Source: Clavelina lepadiformis (Eukaryota > Chordata > Ascidiacea > Aplousobranchia > Clavelinidae). From it: 64,000 nt of DNA. Numbering within the stretch: position 1 is the first letter of the stretch; every line of letters starts with the position of its first letter. Where the stretch lies: NCBI RefSeq assembly GCF_947623445.1, contig NC_135244.1, positions 18,166,860-18,230,859 on the forward strand, written 5' to 3'. Below, one piece after another: positions 1 to 10,261 of the stretch. The notes beneath the pieces are model-generated. The model saw only the letters and a program-made list of their open reading frames with translations. It did not search any database and had not been told where the DNA came from. A program made the position numbers and the translations under genes.

Positions 1-160
1 ATTATGATGTATACAGGAAGCCAGATGATGTTTCTACTAACCTGTAAAAATCTGATCAGTCTACGACGTATAGTTTTCTAGTAATTAACGATTGAAAATG
101 TGTGTGCGGAGTCGGCCACACCTAGTTTTTATTAAACCCGCGAGCCTGGTTAGGATAGGG
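1..160. mobile_element. piggyBac-type MITE, right end only
   Basis: This stretch is a close copy of 30991-31151. It ends in the same terminal sequence (GGATAGGG) followed by TTAA at 161-164, the target site used by piggyBac-type elements. The left part lies outside the window. No coding capacity is seen. Confidence 0.7.
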
Positions 161-162
161 TT

Positions 163-262
163 AAAAGAACCACAATTTAACGAAACAACTGACGATAAGC
201 ACTGTTAAAAGAACGACAATTGATTAAAAGAACCACAATTTATCAAAACAACTGACGATATG
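163..262. repeat. Two-unit direct repeat
   Basis: A unit containing AAAAGAACCACAATTTA followed by AAACAACTGACGATA and GCACTG occurs twice, with a shorter related unit (GAACGACAATTGAT) between. The motif is loosely complementary to the minisatellite at 432-606, so the two could be arms of one foldback element. That link is an inference. Confidence 0.5.
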
Positions 263-431
263 CACTGATACAAATATAAAATATAGATATAAAATATAAA
301 TCGTCAACTTTATGATATATACATCACAATTCATTAATGCACACCATTACAAAGACCGCACATCACAATGGCTTATTGTCTCAATGTTTGAGAAACACGC
401 AAAAATCTTGCTTGCAGCTATTGTCAAAGTT

Positions 432-606
432 TGTCGTTCGATCAACTGTCGGTTTGATCAACTGTCGGTTCGATAAAGTGTCGTTCGATCAACTGTCGGC
501 TCGATTAACTGTCGTTCGATAAAGTGTCGTTCGATCATCTGTCGGTTCGATTAACTGTCGTTCGATAAAGTGTCGTTCGATAAAGTGTCTTTCGATAAAG
601 TGTCGT
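432..606. repeat. 15-16 bp minisatellite (TGTCGTTCGATAAAG type)
   Basis: About a dozen tandem units of 15-16 bp alternate between TGTCGTTCGATAAAG, TGTCGTTCGATCAAC and TGTCGGTTCGATTAAC. The array ends in GTCGTAGTACCC. The degenerate ordered units resemble the terminal arrays of MULE-type foldback elements (compare 41623-43303), but no target duplication was found here. Confidence 0.7.
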
Positions 607-615
607 AGTACCCGG

Positions 616-2960
616 TCGACCACACATAGTGTAGATAGGGGTTACTGCGCAGCTTCAACCATCGTGTATTATTAAAATGGTTTGAGGCCTTCATATAAAG
701 GCCATAAACGTGCAACATTTGTTTAACAAGTTTTGCGAAAAAATGACTCAAATCCAACCGTAGTTTATTTGGCGATGCAAGACTGTGTTTTCTGTATAAA
801 CTCGGGTTGTTTTAAAGAATCCGCGAGCACAAAAAACGCGCGTACCCAAAACACGTCACTGATTATAGTTTCGTAATTGAGTAATTACAAAACACAGGTG
901 GCACTGTACCCCATAAAGTCATACACAAATTGAATGCCTATATGGCATTGTGGCGCCAACTACCGCCACATAACTGTTCGATATACTTGTAAACGACAAC
1001 GTCATGTCGTGCAGACATACGTAGGCCTACTGTACGTAAATTGTTTTGTTTGAATGATGAATTCATGTGATTTATTTTGAATTGATAAGATTACTAGGGC
1101 ATATTATGCTGTATATTTCCTGTATCATACAGTGATTCTGGCATATAATAGTTGTGTAAAATACAAATTCTTGTGTACTTGACTGTTTGTAGAAAATTAT
1201 GTAACCGTTGTACTGTGTGTGTACTGCACGTGCACACGACTCGTTAGAGAGGATATATTAGTGAAATATACTGAGTGGTATAAAAGCTCTGCTAGACACC
1301 ACTCCACGAAAAACAAATCGCAGTCGGTGCAATAACCTAGTATCATATATCTGACTGCTCAATATACCGGGCTCCAAGGCAGGCACATAGCTTGCTCGTT
1401 CCGAATGACAACACGACCCAGTGACTGCTCGTTTAAAGTTTGTCCTCCATCATCAAAACATTCATATATATATGCCAGCTTATGTGTTAACTTTTGTTAT
1501 TGGGGTTTCTACACGTTTCAATGTCTGCCTCATATGTAAGCTTCACAACTTTGTACAGTAGCTTTTGCACGAGTAAGACCCAGTTATGTTATTTAACAGT
1601 TGCGGTAACGCAACAGTTAAGACGTCGCCTACATTCTTTTATTGCTTGTTTTTTTTCCGCTGTTAAAAGCAATAAACATAGAATGCTTTTAGGTGATAAT
1701 AAGTCTTCAGCATCAGCTCGGGACGCGAATATGAAAATATAATGTTGACCATTTTCAAGAACCTTGGAGATTTGAGATGCTTTAGAACTGTTGTGACGAC
1801 ATGTGTTGTAACCAGCCGTTGTTCGTGGAAAAACAACATTCTTTAAGGGATTTTGCTAAATAGGACAAACATTAATAGTATATATACTCACCATTAGTAA
1901 GAAGTGTTGGCAAAAATATAGGAACAAAACGAGGAAAAAGAAGATAAAGTTTTATACAACAAACTCTATACATAAAATATCAATACGATTAATTATTATT
2001 ATTTTTTCCACAAATCATTCCAGTTTCAAATTTGGCACGCTCAATCACGTTCTTGCACAATTACATAAGTCTAACCGCAACATTTAACGCTGCTACGCGT
2101 GCTGCAATGAAATTTATTAATTGCGCAAATACAGTGAGTTGTATGCACGTTCATATATATCCTCTAGTCTATTTAATGCATCCATGTTTATATTGTTAAA
2201 AGCCTAAAACCAATGAACTTTATGTAATAGTGCAACCAACATCACAGAAACCAAACTTTGATTCGTTAGTCTTTATACAAGCCAAAAAAAGCACTATGAG
2301 GACAAAAAGTATTATAGTATGTATAGAAGATGATGAAAAACTTCTTAAAGTATTTTTATGCTTTTATAGAGTCGCCTGAAAATACTTTTGTTATAAACAT
2401 CAACCATTTTTACCTTGCCAATTTGATAAATTTCCTGATACAGTTCTTACCACAACTTCAACCTCATAATCTTTAATTCGAATCATTGTTCAATCAGAAA
2501 TTTGAATTGTTTAATTTTTGATGTTACAGATATACGTACCTATAATATATTAAGTTTTTCATGGAGATGTAGTTTTGTTAGTTAGTTTTCATGAAAGTAG
2601 GAATATAGTTTTAGAATTACACGATTCCTTTGTATAAATTTGAAGAAACAGAAACCTAAATTCAATGGCAGACTCAGGAAAGTGCGTCACCGCAATTCCC
2701 TTGTTGTGTATATCCTGAACAGCTGTCATGACACCTTGTCGTTTTTTCTAATGACACAAATCACTGTAGGCTATTAGGGGAGACAAGGTTACATTATATT
2801 TTACGCAAGCTTTTAATATGATTTACGGAGATTAACCTTGTAAAAAGCGTTTATGAATAAAAAAAATGTCGCAGAATAACTCATGATCACACTTAGCCTG
2901 ACAGCATAGTCAACTTCACCAGGTATAGTCGTGAGTAGGCAAGAATACGCTTCAGATTGT
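616..2960. other. No gene recognised
   Basis: No exon with family resemblance was found. At 685-745 a TATA-like box and the sequence after it (GTTTAACAAGTTTTGC) resemble 9181-9230, upstream of the minus-strand Gly/Tyr-rich gene. This may be a leftover promoter of that family, but no signal-peptide exon follows it. Confidence 0.4.
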
Positions 2961-3115
2961 TAGTGCACTTTATAGTCTCGTCCATCGTAACCCTTGCTTA
3001 AACGCTTCGGCTTAGGCTCGTACCCGTATGAGTTTTCGTATTACGACGGATTCCAGTAAACTTTGTATGATTGCTGCGGTCGTCGCAGCCACGGCGATAA
3101 CCGCAATATGCCACA
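2960..3115 (-). pseudogene. Relic of a Gly/Tyr-rich secreted protein exon 2
   Basis: Read on the minus strand, this stretch gives the C-terminal pattern SYGYEPKPKRLSKGYDGRDYK, which resembles the Lys/Tyr-rich tail of the intact gene at 8475-9070 (YEYKYKPKKYKKGRYFR). Upstream the frame is interrupted by a stop and the Gly/Tyr repeats are lost. No signal-peptide exon was found. It is probably a dead member of the small family in this region, but the match is short. Confidence 0.4.
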
Positions 3116-3119
3116 TGTT

Positions 3120-4860
3120 CACTCTGTTATATCTTTCGTAGTGAACAAATTATCTTGTCTTTTCGTTATTGCATTACTTCCATACTTGGCACGATTACGG
3201 TGGAGAGCCCGCTTACAACTCTCCGTTAAAACCCAATTTCGATTGTGCCACCAAGTGGCAAGTTATTTGGTAAGACACTTACTGAAAGTTTAGCTACTGA
3301 TAATTGGCACTGAGTTTGATTTTCGTCAATATTGACCTCGAGCGGGGAAATTCCTTTTACTTGAGTTACTCTGCAGTGTGTCACCTTGACCACCACTACC
3401 AATTACTAGTTGGTTGTTTGGTGGTTTTTTTGCCCCCTGGCTGCAAAATAATTTTTTTAATATAACTACATATAACTTAGTTGCCAAACGTTGTATACCT
3501 TGAATCTATGACAAACGCAACAAAATATTTGAGGTATTAAATTTAGTGCACGCAGAAGCAAGGACATTACAGCATAGGATTACGTATGATTGCAATACAA
3601 CAAAAAACTGATTTGGTGAGTTTTCGCAATTGATATTTTCAGCATTTTTTCTTGGAACCTATAGCGCAACTTTCAAAAGGATCTTTACCTAAAATGAGTA
3701 ACGTTGAACGAGGTTATGCAAAGATTACACGAATACATCCGATTCTTATTTTAGTTTTGTGCATCATGAAACCAACCAGTAAACAAAGATAAATAGAAGC
3801 CTCTATAAGGCAACGCCAAATGAGCAAACAACCCACCAAAGTAAAATGCACGTCTTCCGTTAGAGCTGCATTTAGGCCTACGTTATCTGACAATTTTCCA
3901 GAAAATAAATTGTGAACCAAAAAAGATTTGAAGTATGTCCAGATAGTTTGCAGCATGGTGACAAAATGTTAAAATATTTAATCACTTTTACGATATATAT
4001 ACAGTGCATTTGGCTGAACAGCGTAGTTATAATTACAATTAATTAATATTGGCTATTTATTTACGGAATCTCACTTATGAAATTAGCTCATAACCTCCAG
4101 CGCGTGACACAAAGCGCGCCAAGGAAAACTTGAAGCATGCTGCAGATTGGTATAATTCGCAGAATTGCTAACTTGGTTATTTTTTCAGTTCGTGATTTAT
4201 TTTAAATGATGGTGGGGTTATACTCAAACTTAGCGCATCGCGTGCGTCCCTTCATGCAGTCAACTGGTTAAAAAAAGAATGCACGGTAGCAGCATTTAAA
4301 TTCCGATGCTGCTACTTTGCAAGGACACCAACAAGTTAATATGATACTAATATGTATAACTTAGGCATAAAATTCTACGTCAAGTTAAAACGTAAACTTG
4401 TATAGCGCTGTACATAGGTATAAAGGTATACCATTATCTTCTTACGATCTTCTTACATTGGATAACAATCTGGTTATTTTTCATGTAAGTTATAAATCTC
4501 AATCACCTGCAAATATTTTCACGGTCACATTTTCTAAATAAAATTCAAGCAAAGAAAACATCTGAAAACCTTTCTTGAGCGGACATTAACCAAACGTTTT
4601 GTGTGGTTGGAAAAGTGTTGAATTTGTATTTTGGTATGCAGCGCACCAACCAAATAAAACCAAAAAACTTGTTTGCAAAGTAAAAGAAATTTTGGAACAA
4701 TCGTGCAAAGCCCACATTATTAATTTTTTTCAGGCTTAAAACTCTTACACCGAACCACGTTCGAGGACCAAAAAAGACGTAATTTCCAATGTATTATTCA
4801 ACCTATGCCAAGTAGATGATTTTGCACACATAGTTAGTTATTTTCGGCAACTTCATTACG
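3120..4860. other. No gene recognised
   Basis: AT-rich sequence without a supported exon. It runs up to the TATA box of the Gly/Tyr-rich gene at 4955. Confidence 0.4.
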
Positions 4861-4862
4861 TG

Positions 4863-4870
4863 TATAAATA
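4863..4870 (+). promoter_or_regulatory. TATA box (TATAAATA)
   Basis: TATAAATA lies 85 bp upstream of the ATG at 4955. The spacing fits a transcription start near 4895 and a short 5' leader. The minus-strand paralogue has a TATA-like box at a similar distance. Confidence 0.6.
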
Positions 4871-4954
4871 GGGTTGTCTCCAGAGCATAGTGCATCAGAC
4901 GTTTCAACAGGATTTCTTGATCTATAAATCGTCGAAGACATCAAGCAAAGCACC

Positions 4955-5442
4955 ATGGGAGCTAGCAAGATTATCTTTGTTTGCTTGGCTTTAATATTCT
5001 TGCTTGTTGTTGTGGATGCGTCAAGATATCACCGTAAGCTTAGAAATTCGATACAAAGATTATGTTGAATTAAGTTAGAAATAATGTAGACTAAGAGTGT
5101 TATTGTACTTAAAAAAATTTCTTTATAAATATACCAATATTTTAACTTTTAATTACCCGTATAATGGAACGTTAAAACAGTAATTCTCTTTCAGATCACG
5201 GCAGTCACCGGGGTCATAATCCACATAGGAGGCAGTACAATTACAATCCCAGTTACTACAATACAGGATACCGTCCCAGCTACTATCGCCGACCATATGG
5301 AAATTCATTACTGTACAATTACTTTTTATATAAATACCTGGCCGGAAGACCTCTGTTTAGAAATGGTGGAAATGGTGGAAATGGTGGAAATGGTGGAAAT
5401 GGTGGAAATGGTGGTAATGGTATGAATGGTATGACTGGCTAA
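4955..5442 (+). CDS. Secreted Gly/Tyr/Asn-rich small protein, two exons
   Basis: Exons 4955-5033 and 5195-5442 (GT-AG, phase 1) encode 108 residues. Exon 1 is a signal peptide (MGASKIIFVCLALIFLLVVV, then DAS). Exon 2 encodes a His/Arg/Tyr-rich stretch with several SYY, GY and NYN motifs, a short hydrophobic patch (LLYNYFLYKYL), and a C-terminal tail of NGG repeats ending NGMNGMTG. There is no cysteine in the mature part. The paralogue at 8475-9070 has the same two-exon design and a closely similar signal peptide. Such composition is seen in structural matrix proteins and in Gly/Tyr-rich antimicrobial peptides, and the sequence does not decide between them. The start is chosen by the signal peptide, the CACC context and the TATA box upstream. 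Confidence 0.8.
5362..5433 (+). repeat. 9-bp tandem repeat coding Asn-Gly-Gly/Met
   Basis: Eight units of AATGGTGGA (the last units read AATGGTGGT and AATGGTATG) run in frame within exon 2 of the gene at 4955-5442. Length variation here would add or remove NGG triplets without a frameshift. Confidence 0.85.
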
Positions 5443-6819
5443 TGGACTAATGGTGGAGTTTAACAAACACCTTGCTTGCCGAATTTGCCCTGACCGATCG
5501 TTAATGTTTTTCTGCTGCATTTGGATCTTCCATTTACTTTCATTTTACGACAAAGAATTAATGTAAAATTAAATGCTTTATGTTTCATCATTCTGCAAAA
5601 TACAAGCCGGTCATCATGCAAACCTTTTGCTGGGTTGGTGCAAATGGTTGAATGTTATTTTGCCATGCGCAATAATGCAACAGTTCTAACAAAACCTAAA
5701 TTGACTCTTCTGATTAATTAATTTCTTTGGCATGAAAATTACCAAGTAATCTATTTTGTGCTAAACATTAATTTACACGATGCACTGCCAGACGCAAAAA
5801 TCAATGATAATTGTAAACAAAAATTTAAGTAAGCTTGTAAATAACTAAGAAAAAGTGGCCTTTCTAAGTCTTGGAAGTCCTATGTCAAATATAAGGGATA
5901 AGTAAGGGTCTTTGTAAAGATATTCTGATGCCAAGATAGGGCGTTTAAATACGCAGAAAACAATGAAATGTGCAAAATAATAATAATGCAAGAATTAAGT
6001 CAAACGTAAATTTGGCAAACCCAGGAGGTCGAAGTAAACGAATTAGCTGCATGAAAAGTAATGAGTTGATCACAAGAATAATCTCTCAAAACAAGGTTAT
6101 TAACACATAGACAGTAAATAATTCTCTTTTTATATTTTACAACCATTGTGTCAAACTATCAAATGCATGAAGTCACTCCAAAAAGACAAACTTTCAAGTT
6201 TATTTTGGTACAGGTTGTGCACAATAAACTAACCAATGTGAAATATAGAGCACAACAGCAATTTAAAAATTTTTTTATTGTCATTCTAATTTTATCTATC
6301 ATTGCAACTCCCTTACTTGACTCTTTATTAATGACCGTCTAGCGGTGGCTTTATAGTCAATAGACTTGATTATACAAAAGGTTTTGTTGGTTGTTGCAGT
6401 TAAGGATGCGTGGTACTGAACAATGGAGCTATTGCACTGATGTTTTTAAATAATTTATAAAACGATTTAATACTTTGCGTAATCGTGGCGTGGTAATCAA
6501 ACATTAAATAAACCTAAAAATGTTCCGACTAAGGTCACGTTCCAACACGTTCACTTAGAGTGAGTTCCTAACAATTAAGACATTATTGTTGTTTCTTGTC
6601 TGTTAGCACTTGTGTTCGTTGCCTCATTATTTTGCAGCAATCCAGACGCAATGCGTTCGTTTAATTACATTTTTACATGTTTCCTTCCTCTGCCAGCAAG
6701 GCTAATCCCAGAATGTTTAGCAATCCTTTGGTCCTAATATAAGAAGAGAGCTGCGACGTGTAAGAGGAGAGAGGTTTGTTCGGTGTAGACGCCTTATAGT
6801 GTCCTGTTTCGACAAATGT

Positions 6820-6872
<53 letters not shown>

Positions 6873-8310
6873 ATAACTGTCTAATAAGCTGTGACAATGA
6901 CTTTACATGGAAGATCATTAATGTATTAGTAGTATTATTGCGCTCAGTTAAGAAAAAGTTGTCGAACACCCTATTAGTATTTGAAGCAGCAACGGACGCT
7001 CGACTCGGATACGAAATGAACTTTACGGTTGTCTACAACTGCTGCACGAAAGCGGAAGACATTTCTTGTATGAATTTGAAAAGTTACCTTACACTGTCTG
7101 CCTGAAGCCTGAAGACAAGAGACTTAAAAACTTACAAGAGTCTTACTTATCATTATTGCTAAAGGGCTTGCGGGACCGAATTTTGGCACAGACAATCAGA
7201 GCTGAATTAGCTGGAAGTTGAGATTTTTACAAGGCTGCTAATTTGGTTATTACAGTCGACAGTCAAGGCAACAATACTTCTCCGGTCAACAATGGAATGA
7301 AAGAAACTAATCCGGAGTGCTGCCGACAAAATTACAGCTATACCTTGCACGACTTCCCAGCAACAATGCGTGACGAAATCTGTCCAACTCATATACATCC
7401 TCAGAGATTCGAAAAGAATTAATTGTTTTACATGTAGTAATACGCAGCATATTCAACGTATAATTTTAAACAAGTGAAAAATAACTGGCCAATTCGATGA
7501 TTGCGAGATTCCCCGATGATAATGCTGTCATCACGCGTCAAATACCTTTCAACGGCGACAGAGAAAACCGCCTTACGTCAATTGACTTCCTGATGCTCAT
7601 GAAGAGAACACTTAACAAGTTACGACGGACACAGAAGCAAAATCATGTAATAACCTCAGCTTTCCAATGGCTTCAACGGAGAAAAATTCTCTCCCGACGG
7701 GCGTTTCGATGAGTTTTACGGATGGGGTCGAATTCTTCCCAACTGACACTACTGGATGGTGTCCTTCATCAACAAGTCACGAAACCTTCACAGCTTGGCT
7801 TTACTTGTAAGCCAGTTGGTGACACCGGACGTCCTAGTCTCATATAGGCCTAGCAGAAAAATTCTTCTGGCCATTCTGGCAACAAGGTGTTTCAAACCAC
7901 TTCCGCTCTTCTGATTTTTGCTAACGAAGTAAAATAGCGCGTACTAGCTTTGATGTCAGCAACAAAGTCTAGTCTTTCCAGCATATCGAGCCATCCAAGG
8001 CGTTTTACCTCTCACGGCTTCCAGTTTTCAGTATATCTTAGTGGTCTGCGCTTAATACTAGCTACAATTTGACCCAACAATTACGAACTATATTTCCGAG
8101 CAATTAGTCCAATTACTGCAGATATATTTCGCAACATTTTTGCATTGTGCCAAAGAGTTTAAGATCATGTTGAAAACATTATTTTGTTTTTTCTTCGGAT
8201 AAGTAAAAATTTTACCCTCTTTTTGTGCTTTTTCTTTAATTACTTTTTTTGTTTTTTCTATTTCATTTTTCTGAAATAACCACTTTAATGTTTATGATCA
8301 TTTTATGTTT
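5443..8310. other. No gene recognised; one microsatellite
   Basis: No supported host exon. It holds a CT microsatellite (6820-6871) and, near 7030-7870, faint coding-like sequence that could be a decayed mobile element. Confidence 0.4.
6820..6871. repeat. (CT)n microsatellite
   Basis: About 50 bp of CT dinucleotides with three interruptions by TTT. Confidence 0.95.
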
Positions 8311-8474
8311 ACATTCCAAATCACACATAAATCAAACCTTTTAAATATTTCAATGTAATATTATTTCTTACATTAACTTTGTAAAAATTTGAAAAATATA
8401 AAATGCAGTAAAATATAAAATTATTCCGGCAACAAATGGTTTGGATGACAGTTTGGAAGCAGTGAGTAACAAAG

Positions 8475-9070
8475 TCATCGAAAATACCTTCCCTTTTTGT
8501 ATTTCTTAGGTTTGTACTTGTATTCATATGAGCCTTTGCACGGTTTACAACCATAGTAGCCGCTATGCGGACGGTATCCGTAGTGTCCGTAGTATCCATC
8601 CGAGCCTCTTTGGTGTACTTGCCGGTAGCCATGTCCTGAATAGTTATATCCGTAACGTCTCGGATGGTATCCATGGTTTCTGTCATATCCTGAAAACGAA
8701 AAAGTAGAAATTAGCATCAGCAATCTTGAAAATTGTTTTACCTTGCAGCGTTTCGTTTATAAATGTAAAATATTTCTAATTCAATGTAGTAAACCTAAAA
8801 TTAAAAATTATTTTGTTGACGAGATTAATTTTTAACACATGCACCCCGAAATTTTTTATCGTTTTATTTTCAACATAAATATTTGTGGTAAAAGAAATAC
8901 AGTACATCTGTATTTTCACCAGAATTTCTAGTATTTTTAGCTACTTGCAGATATCAATTTATTAAGATATGTTAACTTTATTATTCACCTCGAGGACCAT
9001 TACCAGCTTCCACCATAATAACCAATAATATTAAAGTCAAGCAAACAAAGGTAATCTTGATAGCCCCCAT
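8475..9070 (-). CDS. Secreted Gly/Tyr-rich small protein, two exons
   Basis: Exon 1 is 8989-9070 and exon 2 is 8475-8689 on the minus strand (GT-AG, phase 1), giving 98 residues. Exon 1 holds the signal peptide MGAIKITFVCLTLILLVIMV (cleavage probably after VEA), clearly related to that of the gene at 4955. The mature part has repeated GY, GYYG, GHYGYR and RGSDGYY motifs, two cysteines close together (GCKPCKG) that could form a disulphide, and a basic Lys/Tyr tail (YKYKPKKYKKGRYF). The 5'-flank has TTTATATAAA about 110 bp upstream. A role as cationic host-defence peptide or structural matrix protein is possible from composition alone. Confidence 0.8.
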
Positions 9071-9180
9071 GGTGCTTATTTTTGCTCGTAATTGTCGATG
9101 AATCAAAGTTTGCTTCAGAAAACTTGACGGCACAACTTCAACCCGCGCTTGTGTATTGTTCGTTCAAAAGATTGTCGGTC

Positions 9181-9190
9181 TTTATATAAA
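9181..9190 (-). promoter_or_regulatory. TATA-like box (TTTATATAAA)
   Basis: This palindromic TATA element lies about 110 bp upstream of the minus-strand ATG at 9070. The sequence beyond it (GTTTAACAAGTTTAGC) recurs near 715-735. Confidence 0.5.
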
Positions 9191-9199
9191 GATTGCGAT

Positions 9200-9900
9200 C
9201 GTGTAAAAGTTGTTTAACAAGTTTAGCAAAATCATTGGACTTGTGCAGCAACATGTGGTGAAGCCAGATTTTATTATTGTATCGCTAAAAGATCGTCATT
9301 TTGTGTGATGTATTTGAGACAGATGTGATTACAAAGCCTGTATGCTAATTAAGTGTTGGATCATATTTCTTTATGACAATTGTTTTTGGCTGTAATATTT
9401 TATTGCAATCGGTTTTATATATTTTCAATTTTAGTGACCATTAGGTTACTGTATTTATAAAATAAGATTACCCACATAAAAATACCTACACTCAGTTTTT
9501 TTTTGTTTAAAATGTTTACTTTCTTAAAGTTTCTGGGCGTTTTTAAACATATTTTAACTTACATGTACAGTTTACGCTTTAATTTTACAGAAAAAGCCTG
9601 GTAATATAACGATAAGTAACGAAACCTAATTAATCAATAAATTATTATTAATAAATATTTTTCGAATAAATTGTTTCGTTGTCATTATAACTTTGACAAA
9701 TATCATATCGTTTGGATAAAAACATAAAATTTCATATGTCCAGCTTGTATTTACATTTTTCAAATGACGACGATTCGCACAAACTTTTACCATGACTTGC
9801 ATTAGCTCTAAAAACTTATATGAAAGAAAATATGGCTAAATGACATGCAGAGAGAAAAGTTCGCTATTGGTCTGAATAAGCAACACGGTGTGTTACCATT
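9200..9900. other. No gene recognised
   Basis: AT-rich sequence upstream of the Gly/Tyr-rich gene; no supported exon. Confidence 0.4.
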
Positions 9901-9904
9901 ATTA

Positions 9905-10135
9905 GTAAACCCTCTTCCGTAATCCTTGTTGAAACGCTTCGACTTATGCAGGTTTTCCATATCTTGTTCGCTGATACACCGCGATCATTTTGGATGCTAC
10001 TATATATACGTAGTATATACGCGTCGTAGTTACGTCGGTAAACATAACCACTATATTTCCATCACTTCCACGGTAATATCGGTTCGTCACGGTTCATCGT
10101 GTCTGGTTGGCTTCGGTTTGAATATCAATTGAAGT
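9905..10135 (-). pseudogene. Relic of a Gly/Tyr-rich secreted protein exon
   Basis: On the minus strand, pieces of the family pattern appear in different frames. RYYRGSDG is close to the RGSDGYYG of the intact gene. Further on, SKRFNKDYGRGF resembles the KRLSKGYDGRDY tail at 2960-3115. Frame changes and stops lie between them and no signal-peptide exon was found. With the relic near 3000 it suggests that this family once had at least four members here. Confidence 0.4.
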
Positions 10136-10261
10136 GAGTTTTAAATGGTTTACGGTATACAACATTACGCTATAAAATGCATGGCTATAGAACAAAACTT
10201 TTATTTTGCAGACAAATGGGCAAACATGAGTGCGCTTTGTGTTTATATCTGTACGATATTT

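Noticed and set aside
551-757. Minus-strand frame next to a TATA-like box
   Set aside because: The frame is made largely of the minisatellite, lacks a signal peptide and has no family resemblance.
7030-7870. Faint gag-like coding character of an LTR-type element
   Set aside because: Too decayed to name or bound, and no terminal repeats were found. If real, it is an old broken fossil.
8321-8686. 121-codon minus-strand frame rich in Thr and Met
   Set aside because: It is an alternative frame of exon 2 of the Gly/Tyr-rich gene running on into 3' flank; the GY-rich frame continues the signal peptide exon in phase.
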